Assembly (NCBI GenBank): GCA_016748015.1
Contig: JAAOMT010000198.1
Coordinates: 477,380 to 541,379, forward strand
Length of the DNA: 64,000 nt
Direction: 5' to 3'
Source: Geosiphon pyriformis
Lineage: Eukaryota > Glomeromycota > Glomeromycetes > Archaeosporales > Geosiphonaceae
A program made the translations under genes and the position numbers. Under the pieces are notes generated by a model, which saw nothing but the letters and a program-made list of their open reading frames with translations, was not told the DNA's origin and ran no database searches. Below, in pieces: positions 21,561 to 33,497 of this stretch (its first letter is position 1; each line of letters opens with the position of its first letter).

Positions 21561-22300
21561 TGTTATGGGTTGGAGTAACAAGCTAACAGATAGCAAGGGA
21601 GAACAGTATTGTATGGTGATGGGAATAAACAAAGAGGGAATTACAATAAGGGAGCAAATTGAATAAGTAGAAATTCAATGTGCGTGATCAGTCTCATAAA
21701 AATCACAGTCGCTAATCTTTTTTTAAATCTGAAGGTAGAGGAATAGTCCGTGATTGTCAACAAAATANNNNNNNNNNNNNNNNNNNNNNNNNNNNNNNNN
21801 NNNNNNNNNNNNNNNNNNNNNNNNNNNNNNNNNNNNNNNNNNNNNNNNNNNNNNNNNNNNNNNNNNNNNNNNNNNNNNNNNNNNNNNNNNNNNNNNNNNN
21901 NNNNNNNNNNNNNNNNNNNNNNNNNNNNNNNNNNNNNNNNNNNNNNNNNNNNNNNNNNNNNNNNNNNNNNNNNNNNNNNNNNNNNNNNNNNNNNNNNNNN
22001 NNNNNNNNNNNNNNNNNNNNNNNNNNNNNNNNNNNNNNNNNNNNNNNNNNNNNNNNNNNNNNNNNNNNNNNNNNNNNNNNNNNNNNNNNNNNNNNNNNNN
22101 NNNNNNNNNNNNNNNNNNNNNNNNNNNNNNNNNNNNNNNNNNNNNNNNNNNNNNNNNNNNNNNNNNNNNNNNNNNNNNNNNNNNNNNNNNNNNNNNNNNN
22201 NNNNNNNNNNNNNNNNNNNNNNNNNNNNNNNNNNNNNNNNNNNNNNNNNNNNNNNNNNNNNNNNNNNNNNNNNNNNNNNNNNNNNNNNNNNNNNGATGTA
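21561..22300 (-). repeat. 5' LTR of G2-A, mostly in assembly gap
   Basis: TGTTATGGGTTGGAGTAAC at the left edge matches the other LTRs for 207 bases before the run of Ns (21768-22294). The right edge is inferred from the GTAC duplication, giving about 740 bp, close to the 750 bp partner. Confidence 0.7.
21768..22294. other. Assembly gap (Ns)
   Basis: Unresolved bases within the G2-A 5' LTR. Reading frames spanning it are artefacts. Confidence 1.
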
Positions 22301-24500
22301 GTACTCTGGGTTTGTATTCTATTTTCCACTTTTTTCTTTTTCTCTGAAATGTGACTTTGCTGTTGAGTAATTATTACATCTTTTTTTTTTACTGTTACTT
22401 CAAGTTTGGCAGCTATTGCACTTAGCAGTTTGGTTATTTTATCAACCTGCTGTCTTAACTCATCAATTTCAGTCTTTTATGGTTGGTTGATCTCTTTTTT
22501 TAGTTGGTTTTCTCTATTGTTTACTTGTGAACCAGGTTTTTGAGATCTGTTTAGATTTGTGTTATTTGAATTTTGGGGCAATCTGAATGCAGCCATTTTA
22601 GCATATGATTTTCTACCAAAGGCCTTAATGGTTTTCTCTGGAACATTTCTCTTAACATACAGCTTTGCCAATCTAATATTGTTGGTAACTTTTTTGGTAT
22701 CTCCTTCTTTTTTCTTATGTAGAATTGAACATTTGGAGACCAAATGCTCTACCTGGTAACAAAAGTGGTACTCTTTGGCATTAATATGCACCCAGTAAAC
22801 TAATATGTTTTCAATTACTAAGAGCTTTTTGGTAGCACTGTTGTGACTAGTTTTACTGTCAAATTTTATGTAAGCACAGCTTATTCTTGTGTAATTCTTG
22901 CTAGTTCTTGGGATAAAGCAAGATCAGGCTTTGATCTAATCCAAAGTGGTATTTAGGTAGTAAACAGTACAGTTCTGTAGTAACCCTATTAATTTGGCTT
23001 CCCAGGTTTTTCTCTGTTCAATAATTTTTTGGGTTTCAATTATTGGGTAGATTCTAACTACATCTTTTCTGATTATGGTTGACTATTGGTTTACAGTTCT
23101 GGCTGTCTTTTCTTGGTCGATATATTCAACTACTGCTGATTGTCATTTTTTAGTTACTTTGATTTGAATTTTTTTTATCTTACCAAATTCTTTTATGGCA
23201 GCTTTTATTTCTTTGTCTGAAATACCTAAGAGGATATCTCTCACCAAAACTTTTCTTTAACCAGCCATCTAGTTGATAATGCCATCAGTAACCATCAAAA
23301 AAGATTTAATTTTATTACTTGTCAAGATTTTTTTGGCCTGATCTCTTCCTGTTACTTGGTAGAAATCCACTTGGATTTTTTGGTTTTTTACTATTATAGC
23401 CCCCAAGAGATAATTGACATCCCCCAAAAGATTGTAAATTCATTTTACTTTCTTTCTCATGATTTTTTCTGATATGTTTAGTGTCTGCACAAAAAACATA
23501 TGTCTTTTGGTTCCATAGACCATAGTTTTTTATTCTTTTTTATGGTTTGGTTCCATAAACATAGACTTTTTGCCAAGTGATTTACTACTATATTGTCTTG
23601 AACTAGGACTTTTCATTCTGCTAGATAGACTCAATTTAGAGTCTTTCATGTTCTATATGGTGTTATTCAGATCTGTCTTATCTTTGTTTGCAATAAACAG
23701 ATTGTCTATTTGCTTTTCAATTTCCAACACAAAATTTCCACTGTTGATCTTGTCCAAAATATTAAGATTGTATTTTCTCAGAGCTGCTTCTATTTGTGCA
23801 GCTTTTTTACTGTCTCTTTTAATTACTTTTAATAGTTTATCTAATTTTTTCAGGGACTTTAAGGCCTCTTTTTCACTAGTTTAAGCTTCTATTTGGAATT
23901 TGTTGCTATTTCCACTTTTGTTAAACATTGGTTACAAGACAAAGTTGTTGGTTTGGACAGTTAAGTTTTCAAATGAGTCTTTTTCAATTACTTGGTTGAA
24001 TCTCTTAATTAGATCTTTTACACTTATTCTTTCAATGTGTTTGTATTTTTTATTAGTCTTTTTCTCTAGTTTGTTGGCAGTTATTGGAGAGAAGTCTGCT
24101 GCTCACCTATATAGAGCTGTTTTTTTATGTGTTAGCTATTCTGAATGGTGTGTTATCTCCACTATTTGTATTTACACTTCTAAATAGTCTGTTAACAGTT
24201 TCAAATCTGAATAGAAGTGTAGTTTCTACTGTTGTTGAATTTCATAGAATTGTGTTATTTTCTTTTTTTTTTGTAGTGAAAGTATTGTTTTTCTTTATTT
24301 GGTCTTTACAATCAGTAGTTTCTACACTTGTACTTCTTTGCATGACTGGTATCACTTTACTGTTGGTGTTGTTGTCAGACACTTTTAAGTCTGTTGTAAT
24401 AGTAATAATATATTATAATTAAAGGTTTCTTTGCAAAAACTTATTTTCCAAATTTGAGGTGTAATAAATTGTGTGGTAGCAGTCAAAAATAAAAAAAGTT
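22301..24500 (-). mobile_element. LINE-A 5' part (leader, ORF1, ORF2 start)
   Basis: Continuation of the LINE whose ORF2 lies at 10261-14503. The 5' end near 24500 starts with a T-rich leader and the GACTGCTACC segment shared with LINE-B. Right of it is a decayed integrase fragment, presumably the insertion target. No TSD is found because the left partner is joined to LINE-B. Confidence 0.7.
22477..24415 (-). pseudogene. LINE ORF1 protein (LINE-A)
   Basis: Same order as LINE-B ORF1: Ser/Thr/Asn-rich start, lysine-rich helical segment (about 23570-23930), zinc motif area, two RRM-like domains (about 22870-23280), then a knuckle reading YHFCYQVEHLVSKC in which the first Cys of C-x2-C-x4-H-x4-C is Tyr, then a basic tail ending KKEINQP. 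A predicted coiled coil (ELRQQVDKITKLL) follows the stop. Many stops; the start ATG seems mutated. RNA-chaperone or RNA-binding role is expected from the domains. Confidence 0.6.
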
Positions 24501-24585
24501 TTGCATATTGTAGATTACAATTTTTTTTTCTTCAAATTTGATGACTTTTTGGGAGCAATCAGAATTTTTTCTGTTTTTTTTATAT
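24501..24585 (-). pseudogene. Decayed Ty3 integrase fragment
   Basis: GCATATTGTAGATTAC and the following bases match the integrase zinc-domain region of G2-A near 16996-17095 with many differences. It is cut on the left by LINE-A and on the right by an LTR. Confidence 0.65.
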
Positions 24586-25080
24586 TGTTACAAGTTGGAG
24601 TAACAAGCTAATAGATAGCAAAAGAGAACAGGATTGTAAGATGATAAAAATAATCAAAGAAAAAATTACAATAAAGAAGCAAATTGAATATGTATGAATT
24701 TAATATGCATGATTAGTCTCATAAAAATCATAGTTGTAAATCTTTTTTGAATATTTGAAAGTAGAAGAATAGTCCATGATTGTCAACAAAATAACACTGC
24801 TGCTATTATTCTATGCCTCAACTTGGTAATTTTTAGAATCAATAACAGATATTATTGTGCTTTTTAATCATTTTTTATTTAATAAATCACAAAAGCAAGC
24901 AATTGCTTTTCAGGCTAATTTTAACAATACAAATCAAAAAAGAAAAAAAATAAAATATGTGAATGCCAACAAGTAATTTTTTATTCCAAAATGTTCAAAT
25001 ACTTGAAAATAAGAAAAAAAAATAAGCAATATGAGAAAAAGTAATTGATAATGGGTTTTATTTTATTACTTTGATCATAT
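24586..25080 (-). repeat. Partial LTR of element G2-H
   Basis: TGTTACAAGTTGGAGTAACAAGC marks the LTR edge; about 495 bp match other minus-oriented LTRs up to TTTGATCATAT, where G2-O begins. The missing rest of the LTR (TATA box, repeats) does not reappear at 57791, so a deletion is likely. Confidence 0.75.
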
Positions 25081-25784
25081 TATTATGGTTGAAACCTATA
25101 CTTTTTATTAATTATTACATGTATTAGCCACTAATATTATATAAATTAACCACTCTATTTTTAGAAAGTGATCAATGACCTGACCATTGATCTGATTATT
25201 GACTTAATCATTAACCTGATCATTAATCTGATTATTGATCTAATCATTGACCATTTTTGATAGCTATATAAGTGATGAATCTCTTAGTTGTAGAAAAGCA
25301 TGTAGAAATCAAGAAAATCAAATAAATAAAATAATAACTTTCATTTCAATCATTCTCTTATTGATAATTTCCTTTTCTCTACCTTCAAGTATCTGAACAT
25401 CTTGGGATAAAAGATCACTTGTTGGTTATTCCTTACTTTTTTCCTGAAATGTGTAATTACAACATTTGAAGATTATTGAATAAAATGTGACTAAAGAGTA
25501 CATCTGATAGCTGATATTGAATTCTAAGAGCACCAACGTGAAGCATAGAATTATACCAGTGTGTGATTATTTGTTGACAGTATGGACTATTCCTCTACCT
25601 TCAAATTCTCTGGTTATTTTAAGAAAAGTACAGTGACTGAGATATTATATGAGACTAATCTTGCATATTAAATCCATACTTATTTAATTTACTCTTTGAA
25701 GTTAAAATCTCTTTGATTCTTTTTATTACCCTACAATTCTGTTCTCTCTTGCTATTCATTAGCTTGTTACTTCAACCCATAACA
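25081..25784 (+). repeat. 5' LTR of G2-O (704 bp)
   Basis: Starts TATTATGGTTGAAACC (TG mutated to TA) and ends CAACCCATAACA. TATATAAG at 25265-25272, six 12-bp units just upstream. The partner 3' LTR has no full unit. Confidence 0.88.
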
Positions 25785-25790
25785 TAAAAG

Positions 25791-25807
25791 TGGTGCTTCC
25801 TGTAAGG
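25791..25807 (+). other. Primer binding site of G2-O
   Basis: TGGTGCTTCCTGTAAGG, six bases after the LTR, two differences from the P1 copy. Confidence 0.7.
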
Positions 25808-25836
25808 TTGTCAAAATCCACTTTGTTTCCTATTGT

Positions 25837-26962
25837 ATGGGTGATTATTCATATCTGTCACAACAATCAGAAGAACACTTTGAAGCATACAACAAAAACA
25901 ATCTAGACTTTATTGAACTCAATCCTTTGCTCTCCTGCTTGATTTGCTTCTCCATTGAAGAACAATTCAGCAGACAATTCCAAGACTTTTGAAACTGGTT
26001 TCTGAATGAGCATTCAGCTGAAATCTATACAGCTTATACAATCTATTACTTTGACCAAGCTTATTTTAAAGACAACTTTGAAGAAAGAAACAACAGTATT
26101 AATCAGCTCTTATATTCTACAATCTTTGAACAACAGCCCCCTGATTTCGAATATCTGAATCATTAAATCCACATTTGGATTGCTGCTCATCAATCAACTT
26201 AAATTTCTCTTGAAACAGAAGAAAAAAACTATCAAACTACTTCTGTTTTTGATATCTTTTTAAGTGAATCAGAACACTCCACACAAACAGTTACATCTGA
26301 ACCAATGGCTCAAGACCCTTTGTAACAAAATATTCTGATTGTCTTCCAAGATATACAAACTGCTTTAGGGCAAAGAAACAACACTCCATTACTATTATTC
26401 AGAGATGATGCCCATGATCCAATTGAATGGCTGAATGATTTTGAGAAAGCTGTTACAGCAAACCAATATGATAATGAATACAAGTTTTAAATCATTGGTG
26501 GCTATCTCCAAGGCTCTTCTGCTACTTGGTTCTTACAAGAAACCAATGCCAATGCTTAGCAAAAAATCATTAGATGGACACCAGTAAATGTTGGAGAAGA
26601 TAACATCTCTTTTACTACCCGGTTTGAAACAAAATTTAAAACTTCTATCTTGATATCCAAATGGCACATGGAATTGAAAAGAAGAACTCAAGGCTCTGGG
26701 GAGATTGTAATGGAATATGCCAAAGCAATAAGAAAACTCATTAAACAGGTAGACTTTGGAAAAAATTAGACAGAAGAGCAGAAAATACATTTCTTCACAA
26801 AAGAACTGAGAACTGATCTATCATATGCTTTTTGATCTCTTCTGGCCTTGAAAGATAATTCCACAATGGATATGGCTATTAAACTTGTCCAAAGAATAGA
26901 AGACAATTAAAGAATGCACCTAGAATCTACTCTTCTAGTTTTTGCTCCTGCCCCTGTCATGG
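25837..26962 (+). pseudogene. gag: gag of G2-O, 5' part
   Basis: Starts MGDYSYLSQQ-like sequence and follows the G2 gag through the capsid region to PAPVM, where G2-B interrupts it. Several stops are visible, e.g. TGA for Trp near 25990, TAG at 26767-26769 (the RN-W-TEEQ position) and TAA in the KFQI segment near 26489. The codon that is CGA in P3 is CAA here (26371-26373). Confidence 0.82.
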
Positions 26963-27688
26963 TGTTATGGGTTGGAGTAACAAGCTAACAGATAGCAAGA
27001 GAGAACAGTATTGTATGGTAATGGAAATAAACAAAGAGGGAATTACAATAAGGGAGCAAATTAAATAAGTAGGAATTCAATGTGCATAATCAGTCTCATT
27101 AAAATCACAGTTGCTAATCTTTTCTTAAATCTGAAAGTAGAGGAATAGTCCGTGATTGTCAACAAGATAACACCGCTGCTATTATTCTATGCCTCAACTC
27201 GGCGATTCTTAGAATCAATAATAGGTATTGTTGTGCTTTTCAATCGTTTCTTTATTCAATAAATTACAAGAGCAAGCCAATTGCTTCTTAGGCTAATTCT
27301 AACAAATACAAATCAAGAAGGGAAAAAGATAAGGTATGTGAATGCCAACAAGTAGATACTTGAAGGTAAGGAAAGGGGAATAAGCGATTATGAGAGGAAG
27401 TAATTGATATTGTTTATTTCATTACTTTGATCATGTCTTTCTACAGCTAAGGGAATCATCACTTATATAGCTATCTAAAGTGGTCAACGACCAGGTCAAT
27501 AATCAGGTCAATGATCAAGTCAACAATCAAGTCATTGATCAGATCAATGATTAGGTCAATAATCAGGTCAACAGGCAGGTCATTGATCAGGTCAATAATC
27601 ACTATCTAAAAATAGGGTGGCTAATTATATGACATCAGTGGCTAATACATGTGATAACTAATAAAAACTATGGGTTTCAACCATAACA
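26963..27688 (-). repeat. 3' LTR of G2-B (726 bp)
   Basis: TGTTATGGGTTGG to TTTCAACCATAACA. TATA box (TATATAAG in element sense) at 27462-27469 and about nine 12-bp units at about 27483-27600. Confidence 0.92.
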
Positions 27689-28410
27689 TCATCCTCTCCA
27701 AAAAGATTAAGCTCCAGCAAAATCAAGCTATTTATGGGATAGTCTATGTGAAGGGTTTTGTCTAACTCAAAACTAACTAGTTTGTTGAAGTCTTTTGTGA
27801 ATAGAGTATATAATACTTGAAGTGAAATAAGTTTTGTATCCAAGAGACCAAATCTTTGTATAAGAGTTCTGGCTCTTTTAGCAATGGTCAAAACTCTTGG
27901 GACATCCAATCGTATAATGCCCAAAATTTCCCCTTGTATCTCTGAAGTTGTTTTCTTCATGAGCTTTATGTCTTCTATGATTTCACTAAGACGACCATAG
28001 AGTTCTAGTTGTCTTCTATATGACAAGTTTTTGTCTATAGGCAAGATTTCTTGTATTGTTTTTCCAATTATGCTAGAAAGTGAAAGTATTGCTGCTGTTA
28101 TGCTTTCCAGCAGATATTTATCCATTTTGCCACCAATTCTTTCTCTTCTGGTAGTTGTTTTCTTTGGTCTGATAACAGTGTGAGTTCCACTGTTGTCTGT
28201 TATAGTTGTTTGTTTTCCGATAGTCAGAATAGCATTTGGATAGTTCTTGATCCAGTACTCATGGAGAGTATAGAAAGCGTTTTGAATGTTTTGATCCAGG
28301 AAATAATTGTTCATGTCAATTGAAGATATCTCTGTTTTGGGAATGGTGCATTTATTTATATCTGATTTTTGCTAATCATTTGGGTCAGTATTACCACAAC
28401 AGGTAACCAA
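27658..28410 (-). pseudogene. Third ORF of G2-B, unknown function
   Basis: From MNNYFLDQNIQNAFYTLHEY at 28314 the frame is open for 218 codons to VETHSFY inside the LTR; the upstream 30 codons present in G2-A are interrupted by a stop near 28375. Same blocks as in G2-A: basic RPKKTTTRRERIGG, the IGKTIQEILPIDKNLSYRRQ helix and LNLFGEDDV. Substitutions relative to G2-A are spread while the frame stays open, suggesting past selection. No known domain recognised. Confidence 0.6.
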
Positions 28411-29668
28411 TTAGATTGTTTGTGATATTTCTTGAGTCGTGTGCCATGAACAGGGCAATCACTGAATTTTGTTCCATATTGATCTTGTAGGATATATGAA
28501 CCATTGTTCAAAACTTTGTTGACTATAAAAGGTCTTTTCTAGTGGCTGGAAAATTTATCACCATAGACATTGTCTCTGTCTGAACAGTATTCCAAAACTA
28601 AGTCACTAACACTTAAGGAAAGTGTTTTATAGGTTTTTTTCTTTTTAAGCTTCTCTTGGAACTGTTTTATCTTTTCAAAGGCAATTATCCGTGCTTCTAC
28701 CAATGAGTCAAGAATAGTACCAAGTCTTCTTTGCAAAATGTCCTTGTAATCTCCTATTGTTATTTCTTCAAAAGATATTGTTTCTATATTTGTTTTTATT
28801 GGTAGAGTTGCCATTTATCCATAGAGTAGATAAAAGGGTTCATAACTTGTTATGTCATGATTCACAGTTCTGTAGGCGAACAAAGCTGAAGGCAATACTT
28901 TGTTTCATAAGTTGGTTTCTTCACTGGTTTTGGCTAGGGTTTCACATAGTGTTCTATTGAAACGTTCTACTAGGCCATTTGTTTGGGGGTGATAAGGGGA
29001 AGAGAGTTTATGACATATTCCCATTTTTCTGCAAAGTTCTTTAACCAGTGTACTGAGAAAAGCTCTTCCTCTGTCAGATAAAAGTTCTTTGGGGCAGCCG
29101 TGACAACAGATAATATCTTCATAAATGAAATTGGCAATTGAGACTGCTGTTTGATCTGGGGTGGCTCTTGCTTCTACCCACTTTGTAAGATAGTCGGTAA
29201 CTGTGATAATGTATCTATTGCCATCAGGAGTTACTGTTAAAGGTCCAACAACATCTATACCAATTCTATCAAATGGTTGACCAACAGAGATTGGATGGAT
29301 ATCTTCCTTGTGATTGGGTTTTCCTCTTCTTTGGCAGGTATCACAGGTTTTGATGTATTCAGCAATGTCTTTTCCCAAGGTAGGCCAATAATAGCGAGCT
29401 AAAGTTTCTGAATCATTTTTGTTTTTCCAAAGTGTCCAGCTAATGGATCAGTGTGCATATTGTAGATCACAATTTTTCTTTCTTCAAATCTAATGACTCT
29501 CTGGAGGTGGTCAAGATCTTTTTTATTTCTTTTATATAACTGGTTCTGGCGAATCAAATAGAAATTTGATTGTTTGTGCAAATGTTCTCTTTGCTGTTAA
29601 GTATAGTCCAGCGGGTATTGTTCTTTACCCAAAAATTCCATTAAGGCAGAGTGGTTGTCCAAGTTCAT
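28350..29668 (-). pseudogene. pol: Integrase of G2-B
   Basis: Core at 28905-29378 is open and keeps all three catalytic residues: IGIDVVGPL, LLSDRGRAF and NGLVERFNRTL. The zinc domain lies at 29399-29581 with MHTDPLAGHFG; one lost T near 29405 shifts the frame before CDTCQRRGK. Stops replace Trp near 28905 and near 28540 (before the GPY/F module). The N-terminal MNLDNHSALMEFLG begins at 29668. Confidence 0.85.
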
Positions 29669-29733
29669 TATCGTGTTTGTTTGTAGGGAAGTTACAAATA
29701 ATAAGGTTGGTTTGGTTTAAGAGAGTTTTGCTA

Positions 29734-32430
29734 TTACTGAATGGTAAGTCTGGAAAGAGTATTGGCATTTTGATGATTAGCTTCTTTGCGGTGTTGAATG
29801 TCATAGTCAAATTCATCTAAGTAGAGTATCCAGCAAGTTATCCGTTTATGTTCCAGGTTTCTTTTGTTGCATAGCCAAACCAAAGCTTGATGATCTGTTA
29901 CCACCAAAAATTTTACACCTTTGAGATATTTGTCCCAGTAGTTGATAGCCCAAACTACTGCTAAGCATTCTTGCTTAGTGACTGAGTAGTTCTTTTCTGC
30001 TGGTGTGAGAGTTCTACTGGCATATGCTACAGCATGTTCCTTGCCATTTTCGTCTTTCTGAGAAAGAACAGCACCAAGTCCATAGCCAGATGCATCAGTG
30101 TGGAGGATAAAAGATTGATCCAAATTAGGTTGCATGAGGATGGGTTCTGTAACCAGTTTTTCCTTCAGAATTTCAAATGCTTTTTGTTAATGAGTGTCTC
30201 AGTGATAATTGATGTTTTTTCTAAGTAGCTGATTGAAAGGAGCGGCAATTTTGAAGAAATCCTTGACAAACTTGCGATAATAAGAAGCCAAATTAAGAAA
30301 AGAGTGTAGTTCATGAACATTCATTGGTTGTCTAATGTTTTGAACTTTTTCAATTTTGGCTGGATCAGAGAAGATTCCATCTTTTGTAATAAGATGGCCA
30401 AGGAACTGGGTAGATTGACGTCCAAAGAATGATTTGATTGGATTGATCTTGAGACCAGCATTTCTAAGGAGGTCAAAAACTTTTTGCAAATGTTCAAGGT
30501 GTTCATCCCAGGTTTTTGAGTATACCATTATGTCGTCCAAGTAGACTAGAACAAAGTTTTCTTTTACTGATTCAAATACTTTGTCCATTAAGCATTGAAA
30601 GATGGGAGGGGCATTTGTGAGACCAAAAGACATGACTGTGAATTTGTAGGTGTCATACTTGGTGATGAAGACAGTTTTCTTTCTGCTTTCTGTATCCATC
30701 TCTACTTGCCAGAATCCAGCAGTTAAGTCAATGGTTGAAAAAAAAGCGGCACCATGGAATTGGTCTAGCATTGCATCAATTTTGGGAAGTGGGTACATGT
30801 CTCTTTCAGTAATGGCATTTAATTGGTGATAGTCAACACAAAAGCGTAGAGTTCCTTCTTTTTTGGATACCACTACAACTGGGAATGCCCATTCACTCTT
30901 GGTTTCCTGTATGAATCCAAGGGTTTTCATTCGGGTTATTTCCTTTTTAATAAACTCATCATTGTGCCGGTTGGATTGATAGGGCTTCAAATGGATGGGG
31001 CGAGTTTCTCTAGTGATGATGGTGTGTTGTATCACATGTGTATGTCCAGGAGGTTCACCTTCTTTTGAGACAACTGGGCTGTTTCTAGCCAGCAGGTTTT
31101 CAATGTCTATCTTTCTTTCTTCTGGAGAGAGTTCTTTTTGTTCTACAACCAGTGATTGAATTTCAGGTGGTTTGTTTTCAAAGGACTTTTGGACTTCTTT
31201 TATTTCCTCATGGGGTATTAAGCTGATTGGTTCCCAATCTTTGTAATAGATCAGGCAAGACATGCATTCATCACTAGGAGAATACAATGGTTTGTCACAC
31301 CAGCACCGGACACAAAGACCATGCCACCAATAACTGTATTTGGCTTTCTTGTCTGGCTTTCTGTCAAAAGTTCTTCTAAGCATGTCATAATAAGACCAGC
31401 AGATTAGCTTGCCATTGACAATGATTCTTTCTTTATCTGCCTTGACATTATCCAGTAGTTTGCCATTGCTGGTGAAGATGGTATAGGCGAGTTCAGCAGT
31501 TTCTTCTTGTTCTTCTTGTTCTTTTTCTTTCTCACTTTCTTCATCATCTGATTCATCTGATTCATTTTCTTCTGGGCTCTGCTTAGATACTGGGGGAGTT
31601 GTCCAATGGTGACATTTAACCACAATGGGTTTCTTACCACATCTGATGGTTAGTTCACAGGGTTCATAATCAAGCAAAGCTTTTGCTTTCTTGAGCCATT
31701 CATTGCCAACAATGATAGTGTATTCTTTCACTTCAGATACTTCCATATCAGTTTCAATACTAATGCCATTGATGCGGACAGGAATAGCTTTGGCTATGCC
31801 AAGCCCTTTCTTCTTATCACCATGTACATTGATCATTAGTCATGTGGATGATTCATCAATTTTTCTGCCAATTGCTTCAAGAAAGTGTTTAGCAATAACA
31901 CTAACAGATAATCCACTGTTTAGGATCAAATCGATGAAGTAGCCAGCCACTTGGGCTTTGCAAATTAGAGGAGTAATATTGCTATTGTCAGCAAGTCCAG
32001 CTTGGTAAGGGCGTTTGTTGGTTTTGGGTGTCTTTTTCTTTAGAATCAAAGATTTGCGAAGATCTTTTCTGAATTGTGGATGGGTCATCAATTGGCCAAA
32101 GATTATATATGCTGGGGTTTCCATGAGGTCTTTGACAACAGAATAGGGGCTGGATTTTTGTACTATTTCTGGGGGTTCCAACTTTGGAGGGTTTTTAAAA
32201 ACTTTGGCTTTTGGGGGCTCATTGTTGTCAACAGTTGATGTAGAAGCTTTATTGGAGTCCAGAACGAAATCAACTTTGGCTTTCTTCTTCTTTCTTGTGG
32301 ATTCAGAGGGGTTGATTGCTAATTCATCTATGTCATGGTTATCATCATTTAAGTTAAAAGCGTAAAAAAAGTTTTTTTTTGGTTGGCTTGCACTTTCATC
32401 CTTTGGAGGTGCACCTACCAGTTTAAAGGC
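29734..32430 (-). pseudogene. pol: pol of G2-B: protease, zinc ribbon, RT, RNase H
   Basis: Protease reads DLILNSGLSVSVIAKHF: the catalytic Asp is Asn. After a stop at about 31838 a 545-codon open stretch (30199-31836) holds the second protease block (IIVGNEWLKKAK), an acidic tract, the zinc ribbon LCVRCWCDKPLYSPSDECMSC, and RT with FCVDYHQLNAI, TIDLTAGFWQVEMD and LVYLDDIMVYSKT. A Trp-to-TGA change near 30197 splits off RNase H (29734-30135), which has LHTDASGYGLGAVLS, TKQECLAVVW and VTDHQALVW and ends at the conserved LTIQ stop. Confidence 0.88.
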
Positions 32431-33497
32431 TGATAAACAGTGGCTTCAACTAGGGGATCCTCTCCAAAGAAATTGATGTTGGCATAATTGGTTTTTTGGT
32501 TGGGCACATTGTTGTTGTTAGGTCTGTTGTTCTGAGCATCATTGTTTCTGGAAACTAGTGAAGGCAGTGGAGGATTGTTGCAATCTCTTGAAAAGTGTCC
32601 AGTTAATCCACAGCGATAGCATACAGGTGGGCCACAATTTTGTTGTCTTTGATAAGATAATTGCTGGGGCTGATTGAAGCATGGTTCAAATCTGGGTCTT
32701 TGTGGTTGTTAATTTTTTCTGACTGCTTGGGCTAAGAGTTCTAATAACTGGGCAAGATTTGCTGTAAGTCTGTCTATTAACTGTTCATTTGGGTCTTGAG
32801 TATGAGTGGCAAAAGAAGTAGCAGCCATTTGAGGGGCAGGAGCCATGACAGGAGCAGGAGCAAAAACTGGTAGTGTGGATCCCAAGTGCATTCTTTGGTT
32901 ATCTTCAATTCTTTGTGCTAATTCAATGGCCATATCCATGGTGGGATTATCTTTCAGGGCCAGGAGGAGCCAAAGAGCATATGATAGATCAGTTCTCAAT
33001 CCTTTTGTGAAGGAGTGAATTTTCTGCTCTTCTGTCCAATTTCTCCCAGAGTCTACACGTTTGATTAGCTTTTTAATAACCTTGGCATATTCAGTCACTA
33101 CTTCTCCAGGACCTTGGGTTCTTCTTTCCAATTCAATGTGCCATTTGGATATTAATATTGGAGTTCTGAACTTGGCCTTAAATCGGGTAGTGGAAGAGGT
33201 ATTTTCTTCTCCAGCATTGATTGGTGTCCATCTGATTATTCTGTGTTGAGCATTGGCATCTGTTTCTTGTGAGAACCAGGTAGCAGGAGAGTCTTGGAGG
33301 TAGCCACCAATGATTTGGAACTTGTATTCTTCATCATACTGGTTGGCTGTGGCAGCTCTCTCAAAATCATCCAACCATTCAATTGGATCTTGTGCATCAC
33401 TTCTAAATAGTGGTAGTGGAGTATTGTTTCTTCTTCCTAGAGCAGTTTGTATACCTTGGAGGGTGGCCAGAATGTTTGCTTGCATGGGGTCATTAGC
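32415..33497 (-). pseudogene. gag: gag of G2-B, 5' part in gap
   Basis: The capsid part is open for 258 codons (32709-33485): MQANILATLQGIQTALGRRN, PIEWLDDFERAATANQYDEE, ATWFSQETDANAQHRIIRW and GRNWTEEQKIHSFTKGLRTD, with Trp intact at the place where three plus-strand copies have TAG. After a TAA near 32709 comes the Gln/Pro linker, CYRCGLTGHFSRDC knuckle (near 32590-32620) and the PLNW end. The N-terminal part is lost in the gap. Confidence 0.85.
32421..32427 (-). promoter_or_regulatory. -1 frameshift site (TTTAAAC), gag-pol of G2-B
   Basis: Gag codons TTA AAC TGG TAG; pol follows in the -1 frame. The candidate hairpin CACC/GATG has one mismatch here. Confidence 0.78.

Larger units (their letters stand above)
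14504..22300 (-). mobile_element. Ty3/Gypsy element G2-A, inserted in LINE-A ORF2
   Basis: LTR at 14504-15253, internal region 15254-21560, second LTR from 21561 into the assembly gap. GTAC stands at 14500-14503 and at 22301-22304, a likely 4-bp TSD; joining the flanks restores the LINE reading from LINE-A's 22.3-kb end into the endonuclease start at 14.5 kb. Length about 7.8 kb, depending on the gap estimate. All coding parts carry lesions. Confidence 0.85.

Noticed and set aside
21750-22347. Long open frames spanning the N runs (also at 33310-33931 and 45441-46320)
   Set aside because: They consist almost wholly of unknown residues; artefacts of assembly gaps.
25837-26962. Alternative genetic code (TAG/TGA as Trp) to explain frequent stops at Trp codons
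   Set aside because: TGG is used at the same positions in other copies, CGA-to-TGA and frameshift lesions also occur, and ORFs end normally at TAG and TGA; decay explains it better.
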